This document shows positions 44,085 through 57,800 of a stretch of DNA of 64,000 nt, one piece after another. A program made the position numbers and the translations under genes. Positions within the stretch are counted from its first letter, which is position 1. Each line of letters opens with the position of its first letter. A model generated the notes under the pieces. The model was not told the origin of the DNA and ran no database searches. It saw only the letters and a list, made by a program, of their open reading frames with translations. The stretch is from the NCBI RefSeq assembly GCF_000524195.1, contig NW_020170389.1:692964-756963 (forward strand). Direction: 5' to 3'. The DNA comes from Echinococcus granulosus. Lineage: Eukaryota > Platyhelminthes > Cestoda > Cyclophyllidea > Taeniidae.

Positions 44085-45581
44085 ATGCTCTTTCTGTGTG
44101 TTGTTTTTAGTCTAGCAACTACAGTCGCAGCCGAAAAGCTCACGCCCATTCTCCCTGGTGATGTGTACAGCGTAGTCGGCGACATCGAGAAACGTCATCT
44201 GGGCCGATGCACTTATCTCTACGCTTGGTTGGCTATCCCACAAGGCTCTCATCAGGATATTTATGCTCATTACTCTGCTTGCAGCCGTCTGGAATTACGT
44301 TTTATTGAGGCTGCCAGGGAAACGCGGAGTCCACAGTCAGATTTTAAAGTAAATGTTGTGGAGGAGTTAAACCGCGTAAATAAGGATTATACTGCGCAGT
44401 TGATTGATCTCGAAACTCTTGATGCTCTCCTCCAGACCGTCAAAATAACTAACGGCATTGAGACTTCTCCATCTCTAACTACTAAAGATCGAATCTTTTA
44501 CCTCGCTGATCGATTGGGACAGTACACCATGCTGGCTATGCTGCGACCTGGACGACTTCCGAAAATTGAAATTGTTCCTCCGCCCTCCGAGAAAACCTAC
44601 ATTCTTCCACAAAATGTTCTATGCTATAGAAAGACTTGCGAAATCGCAGTCCAATCAGCCACATCAGCAGTGTCAGCTTCCTCCTCATCAAAATCATTAC
44701 CATCATCAGCAACAAATTCATCGATGGAATACATACTTCTGCTTGCCGAGGCAAAGCAAGAAAATAGACGTCTTTACATTCAATTAATCATTTATCGAGT
44801 GGTCTTTGCTTTGACTGCTTTTCTATGCGTTCTTCTTGCTATTGTAACGCTCGTTTTTTGTTTTCGAAATCATAAACCTGGCTTGAAGTCATCCAAAAAA
44901 CGACCAAAAATGGAGGCCTCATATCATAGCGGACCCCCATACAATTCGTTAAATAGCCCTTCCAAGATGACTTCACCCGTAATTTATTCTGATTCGGTTG
45001 CATACCCCAACAACACGGCTCTCGTTCTTGGCGACACTGCCAGTCTACAAAACACTGCAATTTCTAGTAACTTAAGCGGATGTGAGTTGCTAACAGCCAA
45101 CGGGCTCAATGGCACACCTTGTGCTCACTTTTCGTACCAACCTCTCTACACGACTGACGGTTCAGGTGGGATAAAACCCATGGCTCAAAATCGACTTTAC
45201 GGTTCTGGTGCGCAAAATTTCTTCCCAATTGTGACAGCATTCGACCGATCGGCAAGTCCGGCATCTGAAGGATACCGTACAGGTTCTCTGGACCGCCGTA
45301 GTGACGTCGCCTCCGAAAAAATTCGTCGAAGAACTCCAATTCAGCTGATTGCTCTACCGCAAGGTGCTGAAGCCCCACCGACGACAAATTATATTGCCCT
45401 TACGCAACCCATTACTCAGTATCCCCAACCAGCATTCAAGGTTCCTCAGTCAATAGAAAATAGCCAGACTATAACATCGCAAGGCAGTGGTGGTACGGTG
45501 ATTCGAAAGCCCCCAGGTGATATAAATTTCCGCGCATCCATAAATGGAGAATCTGCAAGTAGTGGCGTTGCGATGAGTTGA
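44085..45581 (+). CDS. Intronless single-pass membrane protein of unknown family
   Basis: 498 codons, the longest open frame in the window. The ATG at 44085 is the first after an in-frame TAA and opens a signal peptide (MLFLCVVFSLATTVAAE, cleavage predicted near residue 16). The extracellular part (about 17-233) has four cysteines (42, 66, 180, 185) that could form two disulfides, a Ser-rich stalk (about 187-213) and an N-glycosylation site at Asn211. One hydrophobic helix spans about 234-260. The basic stop-transfer sequence is followed by a 238-residue cytoplasmic tail rich in Ser, Pro, Asn and Tyr, ending SGVAMS. This layout suits a cell-surface receptor or adhesion protein (inference). 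I recognise no family. AATAAA at 45878-45883 fits its 3' end. A splice acceptor-like TTTTTAG at about 44104-44110 leaves an alternative 5' structure possible. Confidence 0.85.
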   Translation: MLFLCVVFSLATTVAAEKLTPILPGDVYSVVGDIEKRHLGRCTYLYAWLAIPQGSHQDIYAHYSACSRLELRFIEAARETRSPQSDFKVNVVEELNRVNKDYTAQLIDLETLDALLQTVKITNGIETSPSLTTKDRIFYLADRLGQYTMLAMLRPGRLPKIEIVPPPSEKTYILPQNVLCYRKTCEIAVQSATSAVSASSSSKSLPSSATNSSMEYILLLAEAKQENRRLYIQLIIYRVVFALTAFLCVLLAIVTLVFCFRNHKPGLKSSKKRPKMEASYHSGPPYNSLNSPSKMTSPVIYSDSVAYPNNTALVLGDTASLQNTAISSNLSGCELLTANGLNGTPCAHFSYQPLYTTDGSGGIKPMAQNRLYGSGAQNFFPIVTAFDRSASPASEGYRTGSLDRRSDVASEKIRRRTPIQLIALPQGAEAPPTTNYIALTQPITQYPQPAFKVPQSIENSQTITSQGSGGTVIRKPPGDINFRASINGESASSGVAMS

Positions 45582-45877
45582 AGTGCCTTCTTTCTCTGAG
45601 TCAGACCCATAAATATTCCCTTCTCGTGCCCAGTGCCATGAAAACTACTGACTGTACATTAAAAACATGATCACCCACCAGCTCGATAGTTATTCGTTTC
45701 GCAAAAGTTGATGATTAGGCGGGTGGCCAGATATGCTCATTTAAAGCGGTGTAAGTAAAATTATGTTTCTCTCGTATCAAGGTGCAATGGGGTGTCACAA
45801 AATCAACCTAAACGCCCTTTCAAACATTATCTCCAACCTCATTCTCATAGCTTCCAGGTTTTTCTTTAAACGTTGAA

Positions 45878-45883
45878 AATAAA
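45878..45883 (+). promoter_or_regulatory. Poly(A) signal of the membrane-protein gene
   Basis: A canonical AATAAA lies about 300 bases after the stop codon at 45579-45581. Confidence 0.6.
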
Positions 45884-48800
45884 TAAGTACAAGATTTTAA
45901 AAAAAGTTATGTACTACTAGATAGGGGGCTTGAATCTATGACTTTCACTTCCGAGAGTTTAAGATTTTTGCTATGATACAAAGCTTGGTGAATACAGTTT
46001 AGCTCAAGTAAATTTAGATGCAATTCTGCAAAATTAAAAGAGCAGGAGGAGGAGGAGGACAACACTTTACTTTAAGCACCAAATATAGCCATCACTTTTC
46101 TATGTTAAAGATCTCTTGGCTTAGTCAAAGGTGACTTTAATTTTGTACTTACCTTTGCCATTAATTGTCATCATATTTAAAGGAGCAGTCTTGACGATGA
46201 TACAAAATGCAAAACTGCCTATTTTTAAAAAGAGGTGCTCTTAAAAGACTTTTGACAAGATGAAGCTCACCCTTTTAAGAACTGCTGTTTGCCAATGGAG
46301 CCTAAATATTTTGTTTCGAACATTTTCCAAAAAACATTAACAAAACACAGCTACGTGCATAAAGTGATTTTAACGATGAAAAACGCTTACATTTAGGATG
46401 ATAAACGTTAGGATTTAAATCCGATTCAATTCATCAAAGGCAGGGCTATTAGCAGGAAGCGTGAGTTCTGGGTAAATTGCCATTGGATTTTGTCACTTCA
46501 AAGATGTTTACCTAATCTTTACCCTAGCATGCTAGATTTGACTATAACATATTGAAAGGCCCACATTCGGTGTTGTTTTTTTCCATTGATAGTGGATTTC
46601 TGCGTTAGATTTTATTTTTTGTAAATACAAGCTTAAATAGTCTATAAAGAAAGCTGAAATTTCTTGTAGTTCACACAGTGGTATTTCGCAGTTTCTATTA
46701 AATAGTAACAGAAAAAGATTTTCTAAGTAATATTTTGTTGGCTTTAAAAGACGGTCTTAAATGATGAATTTACTGCTTCCATGATCACCGAATTTATATT
46801 TTGCATATATTTGGAAACCTTATGCATCATTTGTCGCAACAACAGCTCAAATACATGAAATCACAATTCTGGGGCAGGTGAGCCTGGCTTCCGCCTTCTC
46901 CCGGTAAAAAATCTTGGCTAGTTAATTCATTATTTCAGAATAGGTTATTTCATTAGGATTTTGACGCTTTTAATCCCTCGTTTAACAAAAAAATGAACTG
47001 GAAATCTTAGTACCAAGTTGTTATGCCTTGTGTTAAAAAGTATTCAATGAATGCCAACAAATTTGAAGACTTAGGAACCTGATACGAAAGGGAATTTAAA
47101 GGAAAAACTGTCAAATCAACCAGGCATATTTAAATCTGATGCACTCGTTTTGCTCTAGAAACCTACAATTTATCAAGAAACCCTTGTTTTAATAAGTGCA
47201 GTCTCCATTTCCATCTCAGTCCATACAATCCCGGATTTTTCGAAAATACTTTGTTATCTACCTGCAAGCCAACAGCACTAACATACCCCACGCCAGTTTA
47301 ATTGCGTTTTTAAAATAATGACAATAAGTATTTGTTTTAGGCCAAGCCTTATTAAAAACTTCAACCATTTACATAACTAAGATCTGTGAATGGATACTTG
47401 AGTTTTGCCGGTGCAGTAATTAACTTGCAATATTAGAAGTATTAATAAGCAATGGTATAATGTTATAAGAATATTCAAAACCTTGGGGTAAATTAAGCAT
47501 AAATATTGGGTAGAATGAAGTGTGCGAATAAATTGAGAAACCTTCACATCAGGCATATTTTAAATGCCAAATTTTCTCAAATTGCTTCTTTTATTAAAAC
47601 TACTTTACTTCAAATTATTTTATTTTAGCTTTGGTACCGAGATTAATTTCTAAAAGAAAACTAACATTTGGCTTTTAAATAAGCATACAGCGTCGACATT
47701 TTAGCAAATCAGAAATGTGTGACTCAGGTAAATAAATATATGGTAGTGATTTTAACTTGACAGCACAAAATGGTTATTTTGTAGATTGGAGTAATAAAAT
47801 TGGAGATGGCAATTTGAGATTTTTCAATTAATGAAAATAGCGCCTTTTTGTCGCCTCACCTTGTTTGAATGAGAAGTAAGAACATTACCTCAACTTCCAC
47901 TTTTACCTCCTGTCCCTCACTTTCTAGTCGGTGATTACCGAAAAATATAAAATGTTCCTATAAACCTAAAACTGAGAAATTGAATATTTTTTTCAGTTTT
48001 TGCTAAATGGCATTGCTTTATAAACGTATGAGCCTTACCGATGTGCATCCACATAATACAACGCGCGTAATGCATTCAATAAGGCACCGATAACTGCAAC
48101 GTGGGAAAACATTTCCACATCTCAGTATAGGAGCTGGCAAACAACACGTAAACGACGTGCACTCAAAGCAGTCTGCGATAATGACGACTCTGATATAAGA
48201 CGAATAACTAACTGGTTGGATTCTACAACTGACGCGTAGCTGCTTCACATTAGTGTCATGGAAGGGTTGACTGAATCGGCTAGAGATGACTCTGTTAATG
48301 AAAAGCATTTCGTTTGTAGAAAATTAGATTTCGCCAGGAATACCTACTGTTTTTGACAAATCTTAAGGTTAAATGAACAGATTCTTTGGTATTTTATAGA
48401 GTCATGATAAACAACTGTCTTTACGTTTATTGTAGGACAGGTAAATAAATTCTAGTAGGAGCCTTTGATTGTTGCAACCGTTGATCTATAGGTGTTGATT
48501 TAGCAGTTACATGTTTACTATCAATTGCTTTCCATCAAATATATCAGGATTCCAAAAATCTGATTTTTTATTCTCTGAAAATCAAATATAACATGTAGAA
48601 CGCAGTCCTTCCCTCACTAACAAGTAAATCCACAGAAATGGAGAAATCTAGATCGACTGTTTATAAAAACCATCAATAAGCCTAAATTAACTTGTTGAAT
48701 ATGTAATTATAAGAAGATTTAGGCTCTAAACTTTCATATAACGTAAACTGTCGTCAATTATTGTATTAACTGTGAGGTTTATTTGCTATTCACAGATGTA

Positions 48801-51800
48801 TAAAGCCGATGTACTTTTACGCAGCCCTTTGCTTTCAGCATTACCCGATTTTGAAAATCACGAAAAATTATTTATCAAAACTGCAAAATTTTTCCTAAAC
48901 CATAAATCCCGAATATAACGCTTTTGGAGAAGTCAAGGCCATTTTAACCCACCAATCGTGACTTATTAAAATTTTTTTAGACTCTTCTCCCAAATGTATT
49001 TTTGAACTCCTATCAGTAAGTGGATTCAAGGGTACATGTTATCCCAACGTCTTTAACACTTGAACAAGTAGTTCAGGAAAGTTTGTGTTAAAAAATATTT
49101 CTCTCCATAGTATCCCAACCATTTATTTAGCCGATATGCTACAGTTAATCTATAAAAATATTCATTAACGACCTTTTAAGCTAATATCCATGAATGTGCT
49201 GATATTATCAATTTTTGGAGCAACGAATTCTTTTAAAAGCTTAGCTGGCGTGTGGAGGATGCTTGCCGCTAAAGGCAATTTCAGTACACCTTCAATGTTA
49301 TTTTTTCAAAAATGGATTTTAAAAAAAGGTGATAATGATTAGTGTACTTGCTGTATTCGGTGACTAGACAAGTTACTCTCTTACTTATGCTTTTGACAGG
49401 GGATAAGAATTTTACATTTTGGGAAAATCTAGTCAATCTAATTGTGGCTTTTTTTCGTATTTGAAGATTACAACTACTTTCAATTATATTATTTTATAAT
49501 CTATGAACTGTTTTATTATGATGTCAAAATATACACATTTCCTTTGGTACGGAAGTTTGTGAATTTACTATGGAGATTGATGCATGATTAGCGGCCTAAA
49601 AATGCTATCATCATAGGTACAATTTATAGTAAAGTTGAAAGAACGACCTTGGAAAGTAATGGACAGAATTCTCCACGAAAAGACGTAAAAACTCTTTTAA
49701 TGATAAAATTATGTACCTCTCAAGTATGAGGGACGGTACTCATGACACTATTTTGTTTCTGAGGATTACTTCCGCTGCCGATGCCATAAATTAATTCTAA
49801 CCTGATTTTATTTAGCAATAAATCTCTCTCCTTAGAATACAGAGGTAAATAATGGCTAGATGACTTGAACTAGTGCACTTTTATTCCTTTGTAAATATGA
49901 AAGGGGTTTTCTATGAACTAGAAATGTGTATTTTGTGTCGTTTATACAAGCAATGAGAAGGAAAGCCCTTTAAGACTATCAGTGAAAAATAGCACAGCAA
50001 GAATAATTGAAAGTAACCCGTTTAAAATTTGCCATGTAACGTGTTTCTTTTTCACTTATGCCAAAACATTTTAATAAAAATTAATATTCCTCACAGATAG
50101 ACAAAAAAATAATGTTTAATTATATGCAAGCTATTGAAAGATGAAGTGAGCCTTTTATCTTCTTGTTATCTAACAAATCATTACTTGTAGTTGTCCATTT
50201 TTAACATCCCTTATTTTTTGATTAGCTCTGTAATTCGATTAAAAAGATCAGGCTTGAACCTTTGTCTCTTAAAACCGAATAACTCAAGGTAAGTATACTG
50301 GGTATTTCAAACTCGAGACCCTAAATGGCTTCGGAATGCTTTATGTGCAGATTGAACAGTGCTGATGACTAACCTGAGGGCAGACAATAGGCAGGCATGT
50401 CATGGCCATAGGGATGTTTATGATACGGGGCAAATTCCTCCTGCTGATGCTGGTTCATTCGTCCCTCCACTTAGCTACATTTAACTGCTGACCTGCAACT
50501 AATTCTTGAATGTGCAAATATGTGGGTAAGCCAGTCCTGTCGGACCGGCACAACTTTATGTACTTTAATTAATGGCATCTAGATTCGCTTTCTACAGTGC
50601 CAAAATATGCACTTTAAATTGGCTTATGAAGAACTCGTCAAATTCGGTCACAAAGAGATGACAAATGGCAACTACTTTGTGTGTATGCAAAAATGCCGTT
50701 AAAGTTATTCTTATTGGTTTGAATCGTTAGTTTTTAAAGTCAGTCAGTATTACGAAACATCAGTTTCCATCATTCACACGCCTTATGCACTGGGATTTCG
50801 CTGTATTATTTGATTTTAACTACTTCAAAAATGCAAGCTTTTGGGTATAGAATTTTTAAGGCTACTTAAATAAAGTTATTACATCGTCGGAACCACCAAT
50901 GAGGGAAGTTGTCATCACAAAAAATACTTCAACTATAATCAACGCAAAGAGATTGAATATGTGTAAAATGCAATAGATCTGAGGACAAAAATGCTTTGGG
51001 AGCCAGTATTTTGTCGTGAAAATGACTGCAGAAAGTATGGCAACTGGAATTTTTGCATTTAATAAATCTTTACTTAAAAAATGATAGCACTCGCTTACGT
51101 TTTAGCTGTGATATTCAAACAAAGGCTAGAGGTAAAGTTCACATTTGGTACCAAATACCAAATACGCACCCCGTTCGACAAATTCAAATGTATCTTTGTA
51201 AAACCACTAAGGTTAAAAACCAGTAGAAAGGGAGTAAATTTTGCTTAAACTTGCTTGAATTAATAGTATATACTTATTGAAATGGTTAGCACTAAAGAGC
51301 TTTTACAAATCAAATTACCTAATGAACGTGCGAAAATAAGTTTTTGAGATACATTTGTACTGCCAAAATTGTTCATCAAAGTTCATGGTTTACCAATGGC
51401 AGCAAATGCATTAAATCATTGATAAAAAGTAAAGTAGCTACATTTAGCCACTTTTCTTCATCGTTAATGTAAGATTTTAGGTATTATCGATGAGGCCTAG
51501 TTACATCGGGAACGAAATAAAATACATTTAACTTGGTCTTTCTGAATACAAGAAAGAACACGTAGTTTCAGCGAAAAAACACGACGGATATGTCATCCCT
51601 TGTTGGTTTTCCTCAAATTCTTCCTTTTAAAATCATTTAAGCCGAAATTTGATTCACTAATCTGTGGTGAAGGGGAATCAAGTGTAAGAGATAGTAATTT
51701 CAGGTTTTCAATGCATGGGATAAACATCCATACCAGAAATCATCTGAATGCCATCATTTGTGTGCGCCACGGGCAGTGTTGAACTCAAGTGATTAAGAGA

Positions 51801-54800
51801 ACTTTTAGATAATCTTTACGGGGTAAAAAGGATTTCATGCATGCTTATGGTTGAAAGAAATTGCTTGCGGTTAGTAATATTTAGATGAGTGCTTTTATTT
51901 AATGACAATCACAGATGAAAAATAATGATTATTCGAAAGACAAAAAATTAACAACTTTTTATAAGTTCTCAAACATGAAGAAGTTAAAATCCGAATATTT
52001 AATCAAGACCATGAGAGGAGGCGTACGATAAGGACTCCAACAAAATTATGAATGCATCATTAATTAAATCATAAAACTGTCTACATGTCTCCAATTGATA
52101 AACTAAAAAATCAACTCGTGTTATGCATTGCGACTTCAATAAAATAAAGTTGACCCTCCGTGTCTCCCTTCGCAGTGTATCTAGGATATTCATTCCATCA
52201 CTTTGTTGGTGCGTTTTAAATATTTCGCAGTTTAAGGCATTTGATTCCAATTTGCCATGAAGCATATTAAAGTGTTTTTCTCTTTTGTGTCATACTTTGA
52301 AGTAAATTGTCCGAATTAATTTCGAATAGATATGTTAGACTGCATCGAAAGATTGCAAACTGAATGAATAAATGGCTATGTTGAAAAGCATTGAATTGTT
52401 GTCTAATCATGCATAATCTAGCATTATAAAATCCCCATCATTTTGCACCTTAGCAAGTTAGACTAACTCACACACTGTATTTAGTTACAGGTAACTACAC
52501 ATTTAAAATAGGTTAATGAGTTTCTTTAATGCCATTGTCTACCACTTCAGTGGGTTGCTATGTAAAAAGGTTGAAAGTATCCTCTTATCTTCTTAAAATT
52601 GGTGAAGGCTCCTGTTCCTGAGCGAGATTTTTTACAAGAAGAGTTTTGTATGCTGATTAGCAAAAGCGTGATGCAGAGCCTATTCGACATCAGAAATTCC
52701 GATTTAATGCGGCTATTATGAAGTACGGATAGTGTAGTTTCAAAAATGCCATCAATAACTTCTAGCCACGATATTTTTTTAAATGTCCTTGATCATTGTT
52801 AACATGGTATACACAAAATATCCCATACTTTGAATGAAAATCATTTCGTGTAAGTTAGAACAGAACATAGCGGTTTCTGTGTGACGCCATTCTTTGTGTA
52901 TCGGCTTCACCTAAGGGGAATGCGATTTAGGCGCTTGTTTTGAACGCAACCAAGTGGTCTATTGGTTTACACCTATCTACAATGTTTATACTGACTCGAT
53001 CTCGCACACAAGCTTTGAAATAAGGATCATATGAATCCTGCATTAACGTTTGGACTTGCATAGGTAGGACTTGTAAGCATTGTCGTAGATGCATATGTAA
53101 GATTTGGGGTGATTAATATATCGAACAAAATGACCCCAACTATCAGTATTTAAATGAGACAATAGTGGCGTAGCTATACTTTCGAAGTTATATCATATCA
53201 ACTCAAAAAGCCCAATATTCGAATAATGTACATAGTCATTAACGTAAAAAATTAAAGTGAGTGAACAGCCAAAGTGCCATCAAAACACACTGCTAGTAGC
53301 TCCAGTTAGTATTTTATTTATGTGCAGAATACTATCCCGTGAAAAAAAATATCGAGTAGGAACTTTGTAACAGCTACGGGGATTAAGTGGCAAAAAGGAC
53401 GTGTAGCTTTTGATGCCAGTTGGTGACACGTAAGGTGCCCAAAAGTTATGTCTCGTACTTGAGTTTGGCCAATTGACAACCAACCCACACTCATTGCAGA
53501 ACATTGGTAAAATAATCCAGAATTCATCGTTAGTTGGCTTTAATACCAAGAAACCTCTAATCAAATCTAGATTTTTGAATCCTTTTGGGTTTTTCCTTAT
53601 TAAACATTTAAAATTACGACAAGGAGAAATCTTTAACTTTAAAAAGGGTGCACAGAAAAACATGCTTGTTAAATAGTAAGCAGTTAATATGAGCTTTTTC
53701 ATCCAACCTCATAACAAACTTATTAAGCCTAGCCCACTTTTGGGATGAAGTCGAAACTTCGCCAGAATTTTTGTCGGAAGTAGCAGTGATCTTTGTAAAT
53801 TAATTACGTAAAGCGGGAATTAGACGCTTTTATGTTAGTGGAATTCCACCCGAAATTAATTTTCTGCTCTCAGACGTATTGAAGTGAATGGGCTTATTAT
53901 CGTGGATTATTGATGCCCTACAAAACTTTCAGCGTTTTTGCAACCGTGACAGACGAATGGCTAATCACAGGCGAAGATCTGCCAGTTACATCATTTCTAA
54001 CAATACGAGCATTGAATGACACTAATCAACGCAACCTATTACTTAATTTTGTCACACATTTATATAGTAGGCTTAAGTGATTCACTGTAATGGACTGACT
54101 AGTAATTCAATACTAAGTTCAGGCACAGAAATGTTTACTTTATAAGTAGTTACCACGCGCATAAAATAAATAAGTTTAAGTCTTGCTAATAAGACAAATG
54201 TTAGAAATAAGGGCAAAACATTTTACATTTTGATCAGCAAATAACCCATAACTACAAATGTTGTTTTCGAGTACTGATAAGCTTAATAAAAACACTTGAA
54301 AAGATTTTCTGGAACATAATCCCATTTAAAGGGTTAGTTTCACTAATCCAATGAGTGTTTCACCTATGTTCCTCAAATACAAAAAAATTCTTTTAAAACT
54401 ACCATAAGCAATCCTATTAGTCTTTGCAACTCACGTTGAGCCAAGTATTGCGAACGGGCACTAATAGTATGTGCTGGATGCAATTGTTTCAGTTGCCATA
54501 CTTAAATTAAGAAAAAAATATCTTTTTTCACCTCCCTTTTAATTCTTATTGTAAAGTGTTTAAAAATTGCAAAATGCTGGGAAGGCGCTGAGGTCCCTGG
54601 CTTTTTTGGGCGAATGTTCCATGCTAGTAATAATATTTGGACTGACGAGCAGTTGTTCGTAATCAATCATAAATCCTAGAAAAACCTGTTCTGAGTTCCA
54701 TCCCATTTATTAGTACCTAATATCTTCAGCTGAGTAATATTAAATTCACCACAGGTTAAAAGCCTTCATTTTGCATTTTGTGTCCATCTCGTTCTTACGA

Positions 54801-57800
54801 AGCTTCCAAATATAGGCAAGTTAATATATTATTCCGACTTTCTTAGGAAAATAAATAGTGTTTGCTGCTTCCTCAAATCATCGCCCCCGCGTTTTATTAG
54901 TGCATGTGAAATTTTACTCAAAAGCGTTCAGTTGTTTAAAGAAGAGTATGACGTTTTCCTTGAATCCAAATATTTCAAAATGGTGCTTGGGATTTGTCTT
55001 AACCGTTTTTTAAAAGTTTTTATCAAAACTAAGTCAATAACCACTTAAGCTGTCAGACGGTTAATTTCGTTAAATGCCAGTGAAACCTCTTGCTGGAATG
55101 CCGTTAGTCCTAGCAGAATAATGACCATCCATTTATACCGTTTTCTTCCTACCGTTTTGCCATATATATTAGATAATTTTGCTTAAAAAACCGCGTTTTA
55201 AAACTGTTTATGCTCTACAGCAATTATGAGGAAAGATTCAAGTCCTGATGATGGAAATGAATCATTCGAATTAGATTACGAAGTTTAGTAAATAATCTAG
55301 GCCTATGCAAGTCGCAACTTTTTAGGAGAAATATCTGTGCAAAATGTAGACATAGTGAATTTGTTTAATTGATTCACAATATCCAATTTATTTTAGTTAT
55401 TTTCTCCTTGTCTAAACCATATTGCAATGACTAAAAATGAAATATCTAAAAACAAGTTGTCCCGTCCCTTATTCCTCATCTTATCGTTAAACTTCCAATG
55501 ACTAATATTTCTCTCAAGAGTTTTTTGGCTAAATGGGGTGTTCAAATGGTGTGCATACTATATTTTCATGTAAATATTATTATGTTTATTTAGAGGAATC
55601 AAAGATGTTTGACAATTCTATTTCCGAAGGCACTGTTTTCGTGTCTCAACTTCAAGTGAACATAAGTATTAAGTGCAGTACAGAGTTTTAAATAGTAACG
55701 TATGAAACCTTTACGTTAATCACCGCCATTTATGCAACATTTTAGGCATAGTTAAGAATACTTCTAACCAAAATAATTTTGTACGTCTTTAGTGCTTCTA
55801 AATTATCTTTTATTGATGTTGAGGCTTCACCTGGTTTTTATATTTTCCACATTTGTAATCAATTGCTGGGCCTTGAAATCAACGGTTGAGTTCCCACGTG
55901 CTTTGATTTACCGACTCCTTAATTAGGGAACCAGTTGCTTCCCCAAAGAGGTAGAGGACTCTTGAACTTGGATCAGAATGCCACAGTCGTTGTACTTGTG
56001 ACATACTCCGCCCCAAAACGAATGGTGTCATCTAAAAATGGGTCACGTGAGTCATGGCAGCTGGATTCCTGATGTCAAGACGCCTTAAGTATAGACTAGA
56101 CAAAAAAACGAATTGCATGTAGACTTTTTTTGCATAGTTTGCGTCTAGATGAATATCTTAGTGTGCGAAACCCTATTCACACAGTCATGGAATTCAATGC
56201 CTCACTTATCGTCGGTAACATCAGGAGCACAACCATTAATGACAGCATAAAATGGGTTTTTGGTGCTGTAATAGGATGTCTGCCATGTTCAAATAAATTC
56301 CAACAACCCCTAATAAACCTTAAGTTTGCTATTTTGTTTGTGCGCTTTTCATGCCTCGGTTCTAAGATAAAAATGAGATATTATGAAGTGTGTCTTCTAT
56401 ACTCGTCTTTCACATCGTCACTTCTCATTCCTAGCCAATAACAATCATATATAATATATAGCTAGCGTCATGATGTTTAGAAACAATCGGCTTAATGCCG
56501 ATATTGGCAACATATTAAATCATTTTGCATATACCTATTTGACCTTAAGGTTTCCATCTTGCCAAATGTCAATTATTTTTTGTAATTATATATGTTTGAG
56601 TTGATCGCGTAACCCAGTATCTCATTTACACTTTGTCTCCACGAACGAGCGCCAGTTTGTCTTCATGCGATTCGGCCATGAAAAGTTGCTCTAGCGATTA
56701 TATTATCATTTGTTCCATGCGCTCCACCAACCAAAATTGGTATTTAGAAAAAGGATTTAATGACAACCCAAGGAAACACTACTAATGACATCCGCAGGAA
56801 TGTTTAAGCAATGCATAATTAGAGTTACAAATATCTAGAAATTGCATCAGAGATATATAGCGATGCAAGCCGTGGATCGGATCGTGGCCAAAGAGAGGAC
56901 GAAAAAACACGGGACCTGTCTACACATCAATGCATTCAAGGTGGCATGCGTGAGTAAAAAATACGAAATATTCGGAAAGCTATGTAAGTTCATTTTTTGT
57001 CGGTGATCCAGCTGCTGAAAGTCTTTATTAGAATCACAAACTCTGTTTGTTTGAAGCTTTGAATAACAAATGAATCATCCTTTCTCGCTACTGAGGCATT
57101 AGTCAGAGCGCCCTCCAACTGAAAAACGTCTTTTCACCTCGATGAGTGTGTGTGCGTACGTGAAAAGAGACCTCAATGTCATTTGCTTCATTTTTTGTGG
57201 TGAGTAAATAGGTTGCTGTTTTTTATCTCAAATGGAATTTTGTACTCGGAAGCGGAGGCGATATAGGGCTCATTTCATTTCATGATGAATAGTGTTGCAC
57301 ATTTACCGCATCTCATTCACACAGGATTCGCACAAACGACTAGCATAAGTGAAATACCTACGGGGTTGCACAGTTCGTAAAAAATCGCTGACATATAATG
57401 TTAATGCTAATAAATCAAACAGCTACGAGGATTGCAGGCAATTTAGTAAATAATTTTGAATAGTCAGCAATGCTTATTTAAACATGTGTCAAGCTTCTGT
57501 CTAATATTGCTTTTATAGGTTTTTAGATACGATTTGGGTTTTTGAAGACTTACTCTTTTTAAAAACCCGTAATGTAAAACGTTCTCTTTGTTATGAGAAA
57601 AGTGCATGGAACCTATAGAGTATCTATTTACAAAAGAGCGGTACTGCGGTACTATCGTGCCTATTATGACGCAAAAACGCAACTTACATCAGACATATCT
57701 TATCGTTCTGGAATCAAAAGGGGTTATTTAAAAGAATCAGTCACTCTACAGTAAAATTTATTTTAACCTTTTACAGTAGTACTTCTTCAGTGCCAAATAA

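Noticed and set aside
43786..44115. 109-codon ORF before the membrane-protein gene
   Set aside because: No domain. It overlaps the likely promoter and the signal-peptide start in another frame.
45925..45990. tRNA-like sequence (TTGAATC-type T arm) on the minus strand
   Set aside because: No complete cloverleaf; acceptor and D arms do not pair.
46035..46062. Short (AGG)n repeat
   Set aside because: Ordinary microsatellite with no link to a gene.
53280..53702. 140-codon minus-strand ORF
   Set aside because: By a rough estimate, about one ORF of this length is expected by chance in 64 kb of six-frame AT-rich DNA; no domain was seen.
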